64,000 bases of DNA from Streptomyces sp. NBC_01232 (GCF_035989885.1 NZ_CP108518.1:7121001-7185000), one strand, 5' to 3'. Positions 8,663 to 16,817 are shown, numbered from the stretch's first letter. The notes: generated by a model not told the origin, from the sequence alone. Made by a program: numbers and translations.

Positions 8663-9133
8663 TCAGTCGTTGTCGTCCGCGCCCTCGCGGACGACAACGA
8701 CCGTACCGGCGGAGTACTGCACGACCTGCTGGCTCACCGACCCCAGCAACGCGCCCTTGAAACCCCCGTACCCGCGGGTGCCGACCACCATCAGGTCCGC
8801 CTCCTTCGAGGCGTCGACCAGGACCTGCGCCGGGGAGCCCTGCTCGACGCGCCGGAAGACCGGCACGCCCGGCGAGGTGCCGACGGCCGCGGCGACCGTG
8901 TCCGCCAGCTTCCGGCGCGCGGCCTCCTCGGCCGTCACCGCCTCCGCGTCGGAGGTCTCGGCAGCCGTCGGGCCGATGGCGAACGGATTGCGGTTCCACT
9001 CCCAGGCCATGACCGCGTGCACCCGGCCTCCCGTCATCGCGGCCTGCGCGACCGCCCAGCGCAGGGCTTCCTTCGAATGGTTCGACCCGTCCACGCCGAC
9101 GACGATCAGCTGCTCGATGGGCTGCTCACTCAC
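8663..9133 (-). CDS. Universal stress protein (UspA family)
   Basis: A 156-residue single-domain Usp. The N-terminus has GVDGSNHSKEALRWA, and the C-terminus carries the ATP-binding signature G-x2-G-x9-G-S (GTRGYGGFKGALLGS) followed by a hydrophobic strand (TVVVVRE). The GTG start at 9133 has GAGAGG upstream. In actinomycetes these proteins bind ATP and respond to hypoxia or stationary phase; no specific role is evident here. The last 13 codons lie inside a perfect 15-bp inverted repeat that probably terminates this gene and the convergent dehydratase. Confidence 0.9.
   Translation of the reverse strand: MSEQPIEQLIVVGVDGSNHSKEALRWAVAQAAMTGGRVHAVMAWEWNRNPFAIGPTAAETSDAEAVTAEEAARRKLADTVAAAVGTSPGVPVFRRVEQGSPAQVLVDASKEADLMVVGTRGYGGFKGALLGSVSQQVVQYSAGTVVVVREGADDND
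8666..8701. terminator. Coding-region hairpin, likely bidirectional terminator
   Basis: A perfect 15-bp inverted repeat (8666-8680 with 8687-8701, 6-nt loop) lies within the 3' end of the stress-protein gene. It is 25 nt past the dehydratase stop, so it can serve both convergent genes. Confidence 0.6.
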
Positions 9134-9324
9134 GGTGGGGTCCTCTCGCTCCGCCCGAAATGGTCACTCTCCTCCCTGTATACACGGACCAGGGGGTCCG
9201 ACCTCGAACGACGATCGTTGCGACGGCCGGCGACTTTCGAGGACAGCCCGCGGCTCCCGCCCCTTGCGAGGGTGTGAGTGTCCAGGCGACCGACGCCGGA
9301 CACGAACGACATGGAGGAACGGGC

Positions 9325-9690
9325 GTGGCACAGCGCAAGGGCTGTCTGATCGGGTGCGCGGTGGCGCTGGTGCTGGGCGTGGGTGTCCTCGTGGCCCTGG
9401 TCTTCGGTGTGGGGAAGTTCCTCGACATGGCCGACAACACCATGGTCGACCCGGCGGTCTACGAGGCCGTGAAGACCGGCGACGCGGAGGGCGAGGTCCG
9501 CGGCAGGCTCCCGTCCGGCGAAAGCTTCGTCAAGAGCGCCCTCAAGGAGGGCGGCCCGGTCGAGCCCGAGGGCAGCGCCTGCGCCTGGTACATCTCCAGC
9601 GGCGATCCGGAGGGCGGGAACGAGACCGTGCTCCGCTTCTGCTTCAAGGACGGCAAGCTCGCGGAGAAGACCAAGTACCCGATGAAGTAG
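9325..9690 (+). CDS. Small membrane-anchored protein of unknown function
   Basis: A 121-residue protein I do not recognise. A single N-terminal transmembrane segment (~7-29, rich in Val/Leu/Gly) follows a short basic start (VAQRKG). A hydrophilic domain of ~85 residues follows, with two cysteines (SACAWY, RFCFKDGK) and a terminal KYPMK, presumably outside the membrane. The GTG at 9325 has a clear GGAGGAAC upstream; earlier in-frame starts give a non-conserved-looking leader. The ~285 bp after it hold no clear gene, only a weak hairpin near 9829-9853. Confidence 0.65.
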   Translation: MAQRKGCLIGCAVALVLGVGVLVALVFGVGKFLDMADNTMVDPAVYEAVKTGDAEGEVRGRLPSGESFVKSALKEGGPVEPEGSACAWYISSGDPEGGNETVLRFCFKDGKLAEKTKYPMK

Positions 9691-9975
9691 CAGGAACGCC
9701 CGTCACGGGGCGCAGGGCCGCGGGGCCCGGACATCGGCGCGGTTGCCGTGCCCGGGCCGTCGCGGACATGCAGCGGTGGGCTCCCCGACGGGGCGCCGCC
9801 CGCCCCCTCTGCGCCGACCGCTCCGCCAACTCCTCTTCGAACTCGGCGGAGTTGACATGCCGCCCGCCTGCGCGCTCCCTCCGCGCGGCCCGCGCTCCTC
9901 GACATGACCCCGCTGGTCGGTACCTACCGCCGCGAAGGGGTGGTCGTCACCGTCGGCGTGGGGCCCGAAAGGCCG

Positions 9976-10287
9976 CTACTTCCCCTTGAGCAGCTGGTCG
10001 ACCCTGGGCACGGACAGACCCATCAGAGCCGACACCTGCTTGAGGGTGCGCCCCTGCCTCAGCTCGACCACGGCAGCGATGCGCACGTCCTTGACCGCCT
10101 TGGCCACATCCGGCAGCAGCTGGTCCGTGAACAGCCGCGCCGCCCGTTCCCGTGCGACCGGGTCCTCGACGTCGGCGATGCGAGCACGGACGGCGCTCGT
10201 GTACTCGGCGGTCAAGATGCGCAGGTCATCGCGTGCCTGCTGGTCGGACAGGCTGGTGTCGGTCATGTGATCAGCGTACGCAGTCAT
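9976..10287 (-). CDS. Small helix-turn-helix protein
   Basis: A 103-residue, largely helical protein. The C-terminal third (VVELRQGRTLKQVSALMGLSVPRVDQLLKG) reads as a helix-turn-helix like sigma-70 region 4 or short DNA-binding adaptors; the N-terminal two thirds are charged helices. It is likely a small DNA-binding regulator; its target is unknown. The start may be ATG 10287 or ATG 10266 (MTDTSL); neither has a convincing ribosome site, so the mRNA may be leaderless. A TTGACA (10318-10313, this strand) and AT-rich TTAAAT lie upstream, but with poor spacing. It is divergent from the VOC-HTH gene. Confidence 0.6.
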   Translation of the reverse strand: MTAYADHMTDTSLSDQQARDDLRILTAEYTSAVRARIADVEDPVARERAARLFTDQLLPDVAKAVKDVRIAAVVELRQGRTLKQVSALMGLSVPRVDQLLKGK

Positions 10288-10486
10288 GGTAGGAATTTAA
10301 GATGACCTTCCCTGTCAACGCGTGTCACGCCACACGCCAGAGGGCGAAGTGGGCTACCGGAACGGGGGGTTCGGTGTGCAGCGCGCCAGGTCTGCGGCCA
10401 AGTTCCGCAATCCGTCGAGCCGTTGCGCGTAGCGGGAGGGGGCCGACCGTCCGTCCACGGCCGTCTCACACATCGGGAGCGCCAGC

Positions 10487-11293
10487 ATGATCCTCGAACT
10501 CGCCGTGATCTACACGACCCGGCTCGACGCCTGCCGCGACTTCTACCGCGGCATCGGCCTCGTCCTCGTGCCCGAGCGGCACGGCAACGGCCCCGAGCAC
10601 TACGCGGCGATGCTCGACGACGGTGGCGTGCTGGAGCTCTACCCGGCCACGGGCCGCCCGGAGACCGGCTACCTGCGCCTGGGTCTGACCGCCCCGCCGA
10701 ACGGCGCCGGGTTCCTGCCGCCGGGCCGGCACACGCTCACCGACCCGGACGGCCGCACGGTCGTCCTCACCGTCGCGGAGGCCGCCCCGGGCGAGGCCCG
10801 GACGGCGCCGAAGGCCGGTGAGCGGGCGGCCCGTACGACCGGCGCCGCTTCCCGCGCCGCCTCCACCGGCGCACCGAAGGGCGGTCCCGTCCCCCGGGAG
10901 GGCCGCGCCGGCGTCACGTACACCGAGATAGCCGAGCACTACGGAATGAGCGCCCGCTACTTGTCGGAGAACCCCCGGTGGGGACGGCACCCCGGGTGGC
11001 CGCGCGCGATCGGAAAGCGCGGCAGAACCATCGAGTTCGACGCGGAGGCCATCGCCCGGTTCTTCGGCGAGCACCACACCCGTGAAGCCACGCCGCTCGA
11101 CCCGGACCGCTGTTACACCGTCGTCGAGATCGCCGAGGCGTCCGGTCTGCAGCCCGACAGCATCCGGTCGGACATCAGCCGCGGCCGGTGGCCCGCCCCG
11201 GACGAGAGGGACGGCGACCGGAAGCTGTGGCGCGGCCGGACGGTCACCACGCATCTGGCCGGCCGCCGCATCTACCGCAACAAGCCCAAGTGA
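10487..11293 (+). CDS. VOC-domain protein fused to two helix-turn-helix segments
   Basis: A 268-residue fusion. Residues ~1-98 form a glyoxalase/bleomycin-resistance (VOC) half (YTTRLDACRDFYRGIGL, PDGRTVVLTV). A Pro/Ala/Arg linker (~100-140) leads to two consecutive excisionase/MerR-like HTH segments (TYTEIAEHYGMSARYLS, ~145-165; YTVVEIAEASGLQPDSI, ~210-230), each followed by a conserved Trp-Pro. It is probably a DNA-binding protein whose VOC domain senses a small ligand, rather than an enzyme; the fusion is unusual. The ATG at 10487 follows CGGGAG. Its stop codon directly abuts that of the convergent 612-residue gene. Confidence 0.7.
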   Translation: MILELAVIYTTRLDACRDFYRGIGLVLVPERHGNGPEHYAAMLDDGGVLELYPATGRPETGYLRLGLTAPPNGAGFLPPGRHTLTDPDGRTVVLTVAEAAPGEARTAPKAGERAARTTGAASRAASTGAPKGGPVPREGRAGVTYTEIAEHYGMSARYLSENPRWGRHPGWPRAIGKRGRTIEFDAEAIARFFGEHHTREATPLDPDRCYTVVEIAEASGLQPDSIRSDISRGRWPAPDERDGDRKLWRGRTVTTHLAGRRIYRNKPK

Positions 11294-13132
11294 CTACGGG
11301 GCGGCGCCGGTAGCGGTAGCAGCAGCGAGGCGGAGGTCGGCCAGGGGCAGGGCGATCCGCGCGGCGCGGCGCGCCGGGAGGCGGGCGGCACGATCCCCGA
11401 TCCAGGCGAGTACGCGGGCCTGCTCGTCCGCGTCGCACAGCGCGAGGTGGAACAGCAGCTGCCGCCAGGCGCAGGCGGTGCTCCTGGCCGTGGCGGCCGC
11501 GCCGGTCGCGGCGGCGAACGCGCCCCGGGCCGAGGCGCCCCAGCCGTCCCGTGGGGCGACGTCCAGCTGCACGACCAGGGTGGCGAGGTTGAACGTGGTG
11601 AGGATCCGGGCCTGTTCGACGACCGCCGGGTCGCCGGCCAGTGGCCGTCCAGGGCGCCCGGCACGCTCGGCGCACAGCCGCGCGAAGCCCTCCCGGTCCC
11701 CGGCGTCCGCCAGCTCCAGCACCGCCGCGTAGTCGATCCCGTAGTAGCGCTCGTACACCGTGCCGCGCAGCAGCCCGGCGGCGGTCCGTGCGGTGCCGAG
11801 GACGTCCGGATCGGCCATCCCGCTGTAGGAGTCGGCGAACGGCTCAGCGGCGAACGACACGGGCAGTGCGGCCGACCGGGCGAGCCGCGACAGCACCAGA
11901 ACGAGCAGGTTGGGCAGTCCGGCGCCCGGGAAGGCCCGCACACAGACCTCGGCGAGCATCCGCAGAGTGGTACGCGCCTGTTCCGCCGGGTCGGTGTCCC
12001 CGGGGGTGACCGCGCGGACCCAGGGCAGCGCGGTGGTCCGGGCATGCTGCTCCGGGGTCCACCACAACGGGTACCGCCGGTCCCGACGGGCCCGGTAGGT
12101 CGCCGCGATCAGGGTGCGCAGCGCCTCGTCGGCGTATCCCCGGGCGGTGAGCGTGACGATCAGCTGCCCCGCCACTTCGCCCAGCACCTCCGCGGACGGG
12201 ATCGCTCCGTGCTCCAGCAGTGCGGCCAGGGGCGCGCTGCGCGCCGAGGCGACCACGGCCCGGACCGACGCCGGGACGGCGGTTCCGGCGGGCAGTCCGC
12301 AGGCCGCGGCCTCGTCCGTGGTCACCGGGACGAGGAGCGCCTCGACGTCGGCCACGCCGCCGCCCACGTCGAGCGGGGCGAGCCTGCGCAGGACGAGGGC
12401 TGCCAGGTCGTGGTGCGCGGGCCGGTCCGCCTGCTCGGCCTGGGCCCGGCGCAGCCGGGCGTGTCCGGCGGAGCCGGGACGGCCGCGCCGGGCGGCCATC
12501 GAGGCGACGGCGTGGCGCAGCAGTCCGGCGAGGCGGGGCGACAGTTCGCGCCCGGCGACCGTCTCCTCCAGCGCGCGGCGCAGGACGGCCGCATTGGACT
12601 TGGGGTCGAGGTGCTTGGTGCAGCTGGTGTGCGTGGCCGCGAGGTGGCGGTACCGCGCGAGGAGGGCGGCGCCCTCTGCGGGGTCCTGTTCGGCGCGCAG
12701 CCAGTGGCCGAGCAGCTCGTCCTCGAAGGGCCGCCAGACGGTGATCGCCTCGTGCTGCGTCCGGATCCCGGGGCGGGGGGACCGGCGGGCGAGCGTGCGG
12801 GAGACCTCGCCGACGGTGCGCACGTGCACGGCGTCCGCGTCGGGGGCGGGCCGGTCCGCGGGGTACGGCGCGAACCGCACCTCGCCGGCGAAGGGCTTCA
12901 GTTCCTCGACGAGTTCGGCTGCTGCGCCCCTCTTCCCGGCACGCAGCAGCCACGCCACGCAGAGCAGCGCGGCCTCCTCGGGTGCGCGCAGGTCGTAGCG
13001 CCCGCTGTCGAGCATCCAGCACAGCCCGGCGAGACCCTCCTCGGTGAGGCAGTGGTCGAAGAGCTCCGCGGGGGAGAGCCCGGAGGCGGAGAACATCGGG
13101 CCCGTCGGCTGCTGTCCAGCGTTGTCGTCCAT
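11294..13132 (-). CDS. 612-residue protein of unknown function
   Basis: I do not recognise this protein. It is 612 residues, almost entirely alpha-helical by composition, rich in Ala/Arg/Leu, with no signal peptide, membrane segment, P-loop or zinc motif. The pattern of paired helices (for example residues ~20-80 and 270-330) would fit a helical-repeat scaffold, but this is inference. ATG 13132 has no Shine-Dalgarno sequence. Instead it follows, by 3-4 nt, the end of a complete tRNA-like cloverleaf (13136-13206), with a promoter just upstream. An internal Met at residue 13 is an alternative start. Its stop is flush with that of the VOC-HTH gene. Codon use is normal for the window. Confidence 0.65.
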   Translation of the reverse strand: MDDNAGQQPTGPMFSASGLSPAELFDHCLTEEGLAGLCWMLDSGRYDLRAPEEAALLCVAWLLRAGKRGAAAELVEELKPFAGEVRFAPYPADRPAPDADAVHVRTVGEVSRTLARRSPRPGIRTQHEAITVWRPFEDELLGHWLRAEQDPAEGAALLARYRHLAATHTSCTKHLDPKSNAAVLRRALEETVAGRELSPRLAGLLRHAVASMAARRGRPGSAGHARLRRAQAEQADRPAHHDLAALVLRRLAPLDVGGGVADVEALLVPVTTDEAAACGLPAGTAVPASVRAVVASARSAPLAALLEHGAIPSAEVLGEVAGQLIVTLTARGYADEALRTLIAATYRARRDRRYPLWWTPEQHARTTALPWVRAVTPGDTDPAEQARTTLRMLAEVCVRAFPGAGLPNLLVLVLSRLARSAALPVSFAAEPFADSYSGMADPDVLGTARTAAGLLRGTVYERYYGIDYAAVLELADAGDREGFARLCAERAGRPGRPLAGDPAVVEQARILTTFNLATLVVQLDVAPRDGWGASARGAFAAATGAAATARSTACAWRQLLFHLALCDADEQARVLAWIGDRAARLPARRAARIALPLADLRLAAATATGAAP

Positions 13133-13135
13133 GGC

Positions 13136-13206
13136 CGGCGTGGCAGGTCCTGCCCCTGCGCCCTCCGACTGTGCAGGTCGGTGCTCTGGCTGCTGAGCTA
13201 CACGCC
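13136..13206 (-). ncRNA. tRNA-like cloverleaf in mRNA leader (degenerate tRNA-Cys type)
   Basis: On the minus strand, four perfect helices appear in tRNA order. They are an acceptor stem of 6 bp (GGCGTG/CACGCC), U8-A9, a D-arm (GCTC-8 nt-GAGC), an anticodon arm (CCGAC-CTGCACA-GTCGG, anticodon position GCA for Cys), a 5-nt variable loop and a T-arm (GCAGG-GGCAGGA-CCTGC). It departs from a normal tRNA in three ways: one acceptor pair is missing, the T-loop lacks TTC, and the D-loop has GC in place of GG. D-loop GCC and T-loop GGC are complementary. It ends 3 nt before the ATG at 13132. It is probably a regulatory or processing element, not an elongator tRNA. Confidence 0.65.
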
Positions 13207-13217
13207 GTTCGAGGCGA

Positions 13218-13247
13218 AATCTAGACGGGGGCCGTCCCGTCGCACAA
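13218..13247 (-). promoter_or_regulatory. Sigma-70-type promoter for the tRNA-like leader/612-residue gene
   Basis: On the minus strand, TTGTGC (13247-13242) and TAGATT (13223-13218) are separated by 18 bp. Initiation would fall about 6 nt before the first base of the cloverleaf, placing it at the very 5' end of the mRNA. Confidence 0.5.
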
Positions 13248-13259
13248 CCCGCCTGCGGC

Positions 13260-13404
13260 TAAAGCGGTTTCGCCGCACATGGGTAAAGCGCATTAGTGCG
13301 AGCCGCCGTGAACCGGCGATAAAAAGTCAAAGTTCGCCGGACTGGCTGCTTCGCCTCGAATCGACACCCTCCCCGACCGCCTTTGTACTAAAGCGCATTA
13401 GTGC
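13260..13404 (+). promoter_or_regulatory. LacI-type operator candidates upstream of sugar ABC operon
   Basis: Three related sites precede the operon. TAAAGCGGTTT is at 13260-13270, and an identical 16-mer, TAAAGCGCATTAGTGC, is at 13284-13299 and 13389-13404. The core TAA-A-GCGC-A-TTA is a near-palindrome centred on CG, as LacI/GalR operators are. The two identical copies are 105 bp apart, about ten helical turns, which would suit looping by a tetramer. No regulator gene lies beside them. Confidence 0.5.
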
Positions 13405-13578
13405 AGCTCAAGATGGTGCCGGTGGGGGCCTCGGAGACATCCTCGGACCCGGTGCGCCATTCGGCACCAATGCGTCACCGGCCAGCCGCCTCCCCGCCTC
13501 ATTGACGAGGTCTTGCTTCCGGACCACCGTGGGCACCGCCTCCGGCAATGAGGCCGGACTTCTGCGAAGGCGGCGACG

Positions 13579-14913
13579 ATGACCCGTTCGAACCCGACCC
13601 GTATTGCTGCAGCCCTGCTGACGACGCTCGCCCTCCTGTCGACCGGAGCGTGCGGCCTGGGCGGCGGGGCCGCAGACACGAAGGAGGCGGAGAGGACGGG
13701 CAAGGTGGCCGGCGGGATCACCTTCCGGACCCTCCAGCTGAAGCCCACGTTCACGGCCTACGTGCAGGGGGTCATCGACGCCTTCGAGAAGCGCTACCCC
13801 GAGGTCGAGGTGAAATGGGAGGACGTGCCGGGCGACGGATACAACGAGAAGCTCGTCGCGGACGCCCAGGCCGGAGCCCTCCCCGACGTGGTCAACCTCT
13901 CCACCGACTCCTTCCAGCTCCTCGGCGACCGGGGCATGCTCGCCGACGTCGCCCGGCTCGACGGGGCGATGGCCAAGGAGTACGTGCCGGGCGCCTGGGA
14001 GCAGTTCAAGCTGCCCGGCAAGGGCGACAGCGTGTACGCCTACCCCTGGTACGTCACGCCGGAGATCCTCACGTACAACAGAGAGCTCTTCGAGAAGGCC
14101 GGTCTGGATCCGGACCGGCCGCCGACGAGCGTGGAGCAGTTCTTCGACTGCGCCGAGCGGATCGCCGCCACGTCCGGCGGCCGGTACTCCGCCTTCATGG
14201 CCGACCCCAAGGGCCGGCTGCCCGGGGACTGGCAGAAGATGGGCATCCCGATCCTCAGCGAGCAGCAGGACCGGTTCACCTTCGACACGGACAAGGCCGT
14301 CCAGTGGGTGGAGCGGATGAAGGACCTCTATGCCAAGGGCGCCATGCCCAAGGAGTCCCTGCTCAAGTCGGACGACATCAACCAGCTCTACGGCGGCGGC
14401 AAGATCGTCTTCGGGCCCGGCTCCCCGGGCTTCGTCAAGGACATCAAGCAGAACGCCCCGCAGATCTACGCCAAGACCCAGGTCGCCGGAGCCGTCACCG
14501 GCAGCCTCGGCCACATCGGCATCTACGCCCAGTCGCTCGGCATAAGGAAGGACACCAAGCACCTCGACGCGGCGGCCGAGTTCGCGCGATGGGTCACCAA
14601 CGGCCCCAACCAGGTGGAGTTCTCCAGGAAGGCCACCATCTACCCCTCCAACGCCCGGGGCCTCGCCGACCCGTTCTTCTCCGACAAGGGCGACGGCAAG
14701 GACGCGGAGACCCTCGCCCGTGCGGTCGGCGCCGACCAGCTGAAGACCGCCGCGCTCGACGCCAACACCCCCGTCCAGTGGACCAACCAGGTCGGGGACG
14801 CCGTCGTGCGCGAGATGCAGAAGGCCATCAAGGGCGAGCAGGACCCCCGGACCGCCGTGCAGAGGGCTCAGGAGGCCGCGAACAAGCTCCTCGCCGCCGC
14901 GGCCGACAAGTGA
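13579..14913 (+). CDS. ABC transporter sugar-binding lipoprotein
   Basis: A 444-residue extracellular solute-binding protein of the carbohydrate (CUT1-type) family. The lipoprotein signal ends in the lipobox LSTGAC (Cys~24). The mature part has the family's pattern, including FEKRYPEVEVKWEDV near the N-terminus and ALPDVVNLSTD. ATG 13579 follows GAAGGCGG. It is first gene of the operon SBP-permease-permease-GH38, overlapping the next start by 4 bp. The terminal alpha-mannosidase suggests the ligand is an alpha-mannoside or a mannose-containing oligosaccharide. Confidence 0.9.
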   Translation: MTRSNPTRIAAALLTTLALLSTGACGLGGGAADTKEAERTGKVAGGITFRTLQLKPTFTAYVQGVIDAFEKRYPEVEVKWEDVPGDGYNEKLVADAQAGALPDVVNLSTDSFQLLGDRGMLADVARLDGAMAKEYVPGAWEQFKLPGKGDSVYAYPWYVTPEILTYNRELFEKAGLDPDRPPTSVEQFFDCAERIAATSGGRYSAFMADPKGRLPGDWQKMGIPILSEQQDRFTFDTDKAVQWVERMKDLYAKGAMPKESLLKSDDINQLYGGGKIVFGPGSPGFVKDIKQNAPQIYAKTQVAGAVTGSLGHIGIYAQSLGIRKDTKHLDAAAEFARWVTNGPNQVEFSRKATIYPSNARGLADPFFSDKGDGKDAETLARAVGADQLKTAALDANTPVQWTNQVGDAVVREMQKAIKGEQDPRTAVQRAQEAANKLLAAAADK

Positions 14914-15896
14914 CCGGCGGCGCCCTCGGCGAACGGGTGCGCAGCGGCGGTGGGGCACACGAGCGGCGGCGCGCAGCGGGGCGGCGGCGCGCCCTGCGGG
15001 CCATGGAGACCGACACCGGGCTGGTCCACCGCAGGTGGTGGACCCCCTACCTGTTCCTCGCTCCGGGCCTCGTGATGGTGACGCTGTTCAGCCTCTGGCC
15101 GTTCGTCAACACCGTCGTCCTCTCCTTCACCGACGCCCAGATCCTGCGCGGCGGCGGCTTCGTGGGCCTCGACAACTACCGGCGTGCCTTCGCCGACCCC
15201 GACTTCTGGGTCGCGGCCGGCAACAGCGTGCTGTACCTCGTGGTCGTCGTGCCCTGCCTGGTCCTCCTGCCGCTGGCCCTCGCGGTCCTCGTCCGGACGG
15301 AGATCCCCGGCATCGGCTTCTTCCGCTCCGCCTTCTACACCCCGGTGATCGCCTCCGCCGTGGTCGTCGGGCTGATCTGGCAGTGGGTGCTGCGCAGCGA
15401 CGGTCTCGTCAACACCGTGTTCCAGCGGCTGCACTTGATCACCGAGCCGGTCCCGTTCCTGACGGACTCCGCGATGCTGCTGGTCTCCGCGATGGTCGTG
15501 ACCGTGTGGAAAGGCCTCGGCTACTACATGGTCTTCTACCTGGCGGCCCTCGGGAACGTCCCCGCCACGCTCTACGAGGCGGCCGCCATCGACGGCGCCG
15601 GACCCGTCCGCCGCTTCTTCAGCATCACCGTCCCCCAGGTGAAGCCGATGATGCTGCTGGTCGGAACCCTCTCCGCCATCTCGGCGCTGCGCGTCTTCAC
15701 CGAGATCTACATCCTCGGCGGCGAGAGCGGCGGCCCCGGCGGCGGCGCCCGCACCCTGCCCTTCCTGATCCGCCAGGTCGGCCTCGGCTTCTCCGGCGAG
15801 ACCGGCTACGCCTCCGCCCTCTCCATCCTGCTGTTCCTGCTGACCCTGGTCTTCAGCCTGCTGGGCCGCCGTCTGTCGAAGGGGGACGAGAGGTGA
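14910..15896 (+). CDS. Sugar ABC transporter permease (first)
   Basis: An integral membrane permease of the MalF/UgpA type. Six membrane segments follow a cytoplasmic basic start. The EAA loop that contacts the ATPase is visible (LYEAAAIDGAGPVRRFFSITVP). The GTG at 14910 overlaps the upstream stop (GTGA) and would give 328 residues with an Arg-rich leader; ATG 15003 (METDTGL) is a plausible shorter start. As in most actinomycete CUT1 systems there is no ATPase gene in the operon, so the shared MsiK-type ATPase is presumably used (established for the family, inferred here). Confidence 0.88.
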   Translation: MTGGALGERVRSGGGAHERRRAAGRRRALRAMETDTGLVHRRWWTPYLFLAPGLVMVTLFSLWPFVNTVVLSFTDAQILRGGGFVGLDNYRRAFADPDFWVAAGNSVLYLVVVVPCLVLLPLALAVLVRTEIPGIGFFRSAFYTPVIASAVVVGLIWQWVLRSDGLVNTVFQRLHLITEPVPFLTDSAMLLVSAMVVTVWKGLGYYMVFYLAALGNVPATLYEAAAIDGAGPVRRFFSITVPQVKPMMLLVGTLSAISALRVFTEIYILGGESGGPGGGARTLPFLIRQVGLGFSGETGYASALSILLFLLTLVFSLLGRRLSKGDER

Positions 15897-16771
15897 GCGC
15901 ACCGACCGCTCCCGCCGGCGGGCAGCCGCCCCGCCGGCCCCCTTCCGGCCGCCGGCGCCGTCTGATCGGCCCGGCCGCGCGGTACGCCACGCTGGTGCTG
16001 ATGCTCGTCGTCATGCTGGGCCCGATCGTCTGGCAGTTCCTGACCTCGATACGCGGCCGCACCGAGAACGTGTACGACGGCGTGCTGCCCTCGCAGCCCA
16101 CCCTCGACAACTACGTCCGGGTCGCCGAGTCCTTCCCGCTGCTGCAGTACGTCGGCAACACCCTCATCGTCGCCGCCCTGGCGATCACCTCGAACATGGT
16201 CTTCGCGGCGATGGGCGGCTACGCCCTCTCCCGGGCCGCCTGGAAGGGCCGCCGGGCCGTCTTCACCGTCCTCGTGGCGACCCTGATGTTCCCCTTCGAG
16301 TCCGTGATGATCTCGATGTTCCTGACGGTCCGCGAAATGGGCCTGGTCGACACCCTCATCGGGGTCTGGCTTCCCGGCGCGGTCTCCGTGCTCAACATCA
16401 TGATCATGCGGGCGGCCTTCCTCGCCGTGCCCAAGGAGGTCGAGGAGGCCGCGGTCCTGGACGGGGCGGGCGAATGGACCCGCTTCACCCGGGTCTTCCT
16501 GCCCGCCGCCAAGGGCGCCCTGGCCGTCGTCTGCATCACCAGCTTCATGGGCGCCTGGGACGACTTCCTGTGGCCCCTGCTGGTCCTCACGAACAGCGAC
16601 AACTACACCCTGCAGCTGGGCCTGAAGACCCTGGCCGGCGCCACCACCGTCAACGACCAGCGCCTCGTCGCGGCCGGCGCGATGGCCGCGCTCCTCCCGA
16701 TGATGCTCCTCTTCTTCGCCCTCCAGCGTTTCTTCTTCAAGGGCGTGGGCGAGGGAGCCGTCAAGACCTGA
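15893..16771 (+). CDS. Sugar ABC transporter permease (second)
   Basis: A 292-residue MalG-type permease. It has a Pro/Arg-rich cytoplasmic N-terminus, six membrane segments and the EAA loop (VEEAAVLDGAGEWTRFTRVFLP). It starts at a GTG overlapping the previous stop by 4 bp, indicating translational coupling. It forms the membrane channel with the upstream permease. The GH38 gene starts 46 nt downstream. Confidence 0.9.
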   Translation: MSAPTAPAGGQPPRRPPSGRRRRLIGPAARYATLVLMLVVMLGPIVWQFLTSIRGRTENVYDGVLPSQPTLDNYVRVAESFPLLQYVGNTLIVAALAITSNMVFAAMGGYALSRAAWKGRRAVFTVLVATLMFPFESVMISMFLTVREMGLVDTLIGVWLPGAVSVLNIMIMRAAFLAVPKEVEEAAVLDGAGEWTRFTRVFLPAAKGALAVVCITSFMGAWDDFLWPLLVLTNSDNYTLQLGLKTLAGATTVNDQRLVAAGAMAALLPMMLLFFALQRFFFKGVGEGAVKT

Positions 16772-16817
16772 TCCCACTGCCCGTCCGTACCGACCACCCT
16801 CCCCTGGAGCAGCCGTC

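Noticed and set aside
10285..10318. TTGACA as promoter for the small HTH protein
   Set aside because: No -10 element lies at 16-19 bp spacing; the candidate hexamers are 12-13 or 22 bp away.
13136..13206. Calling the cloverleaf a functional tRNA-Cys
   Set aside because: The T-loop lacks TTC, G19 is absent, the acceptor stem is 6 bp and the base after it is G, not the U73 used for Cys. A regulatory or degenerate role is more likely.
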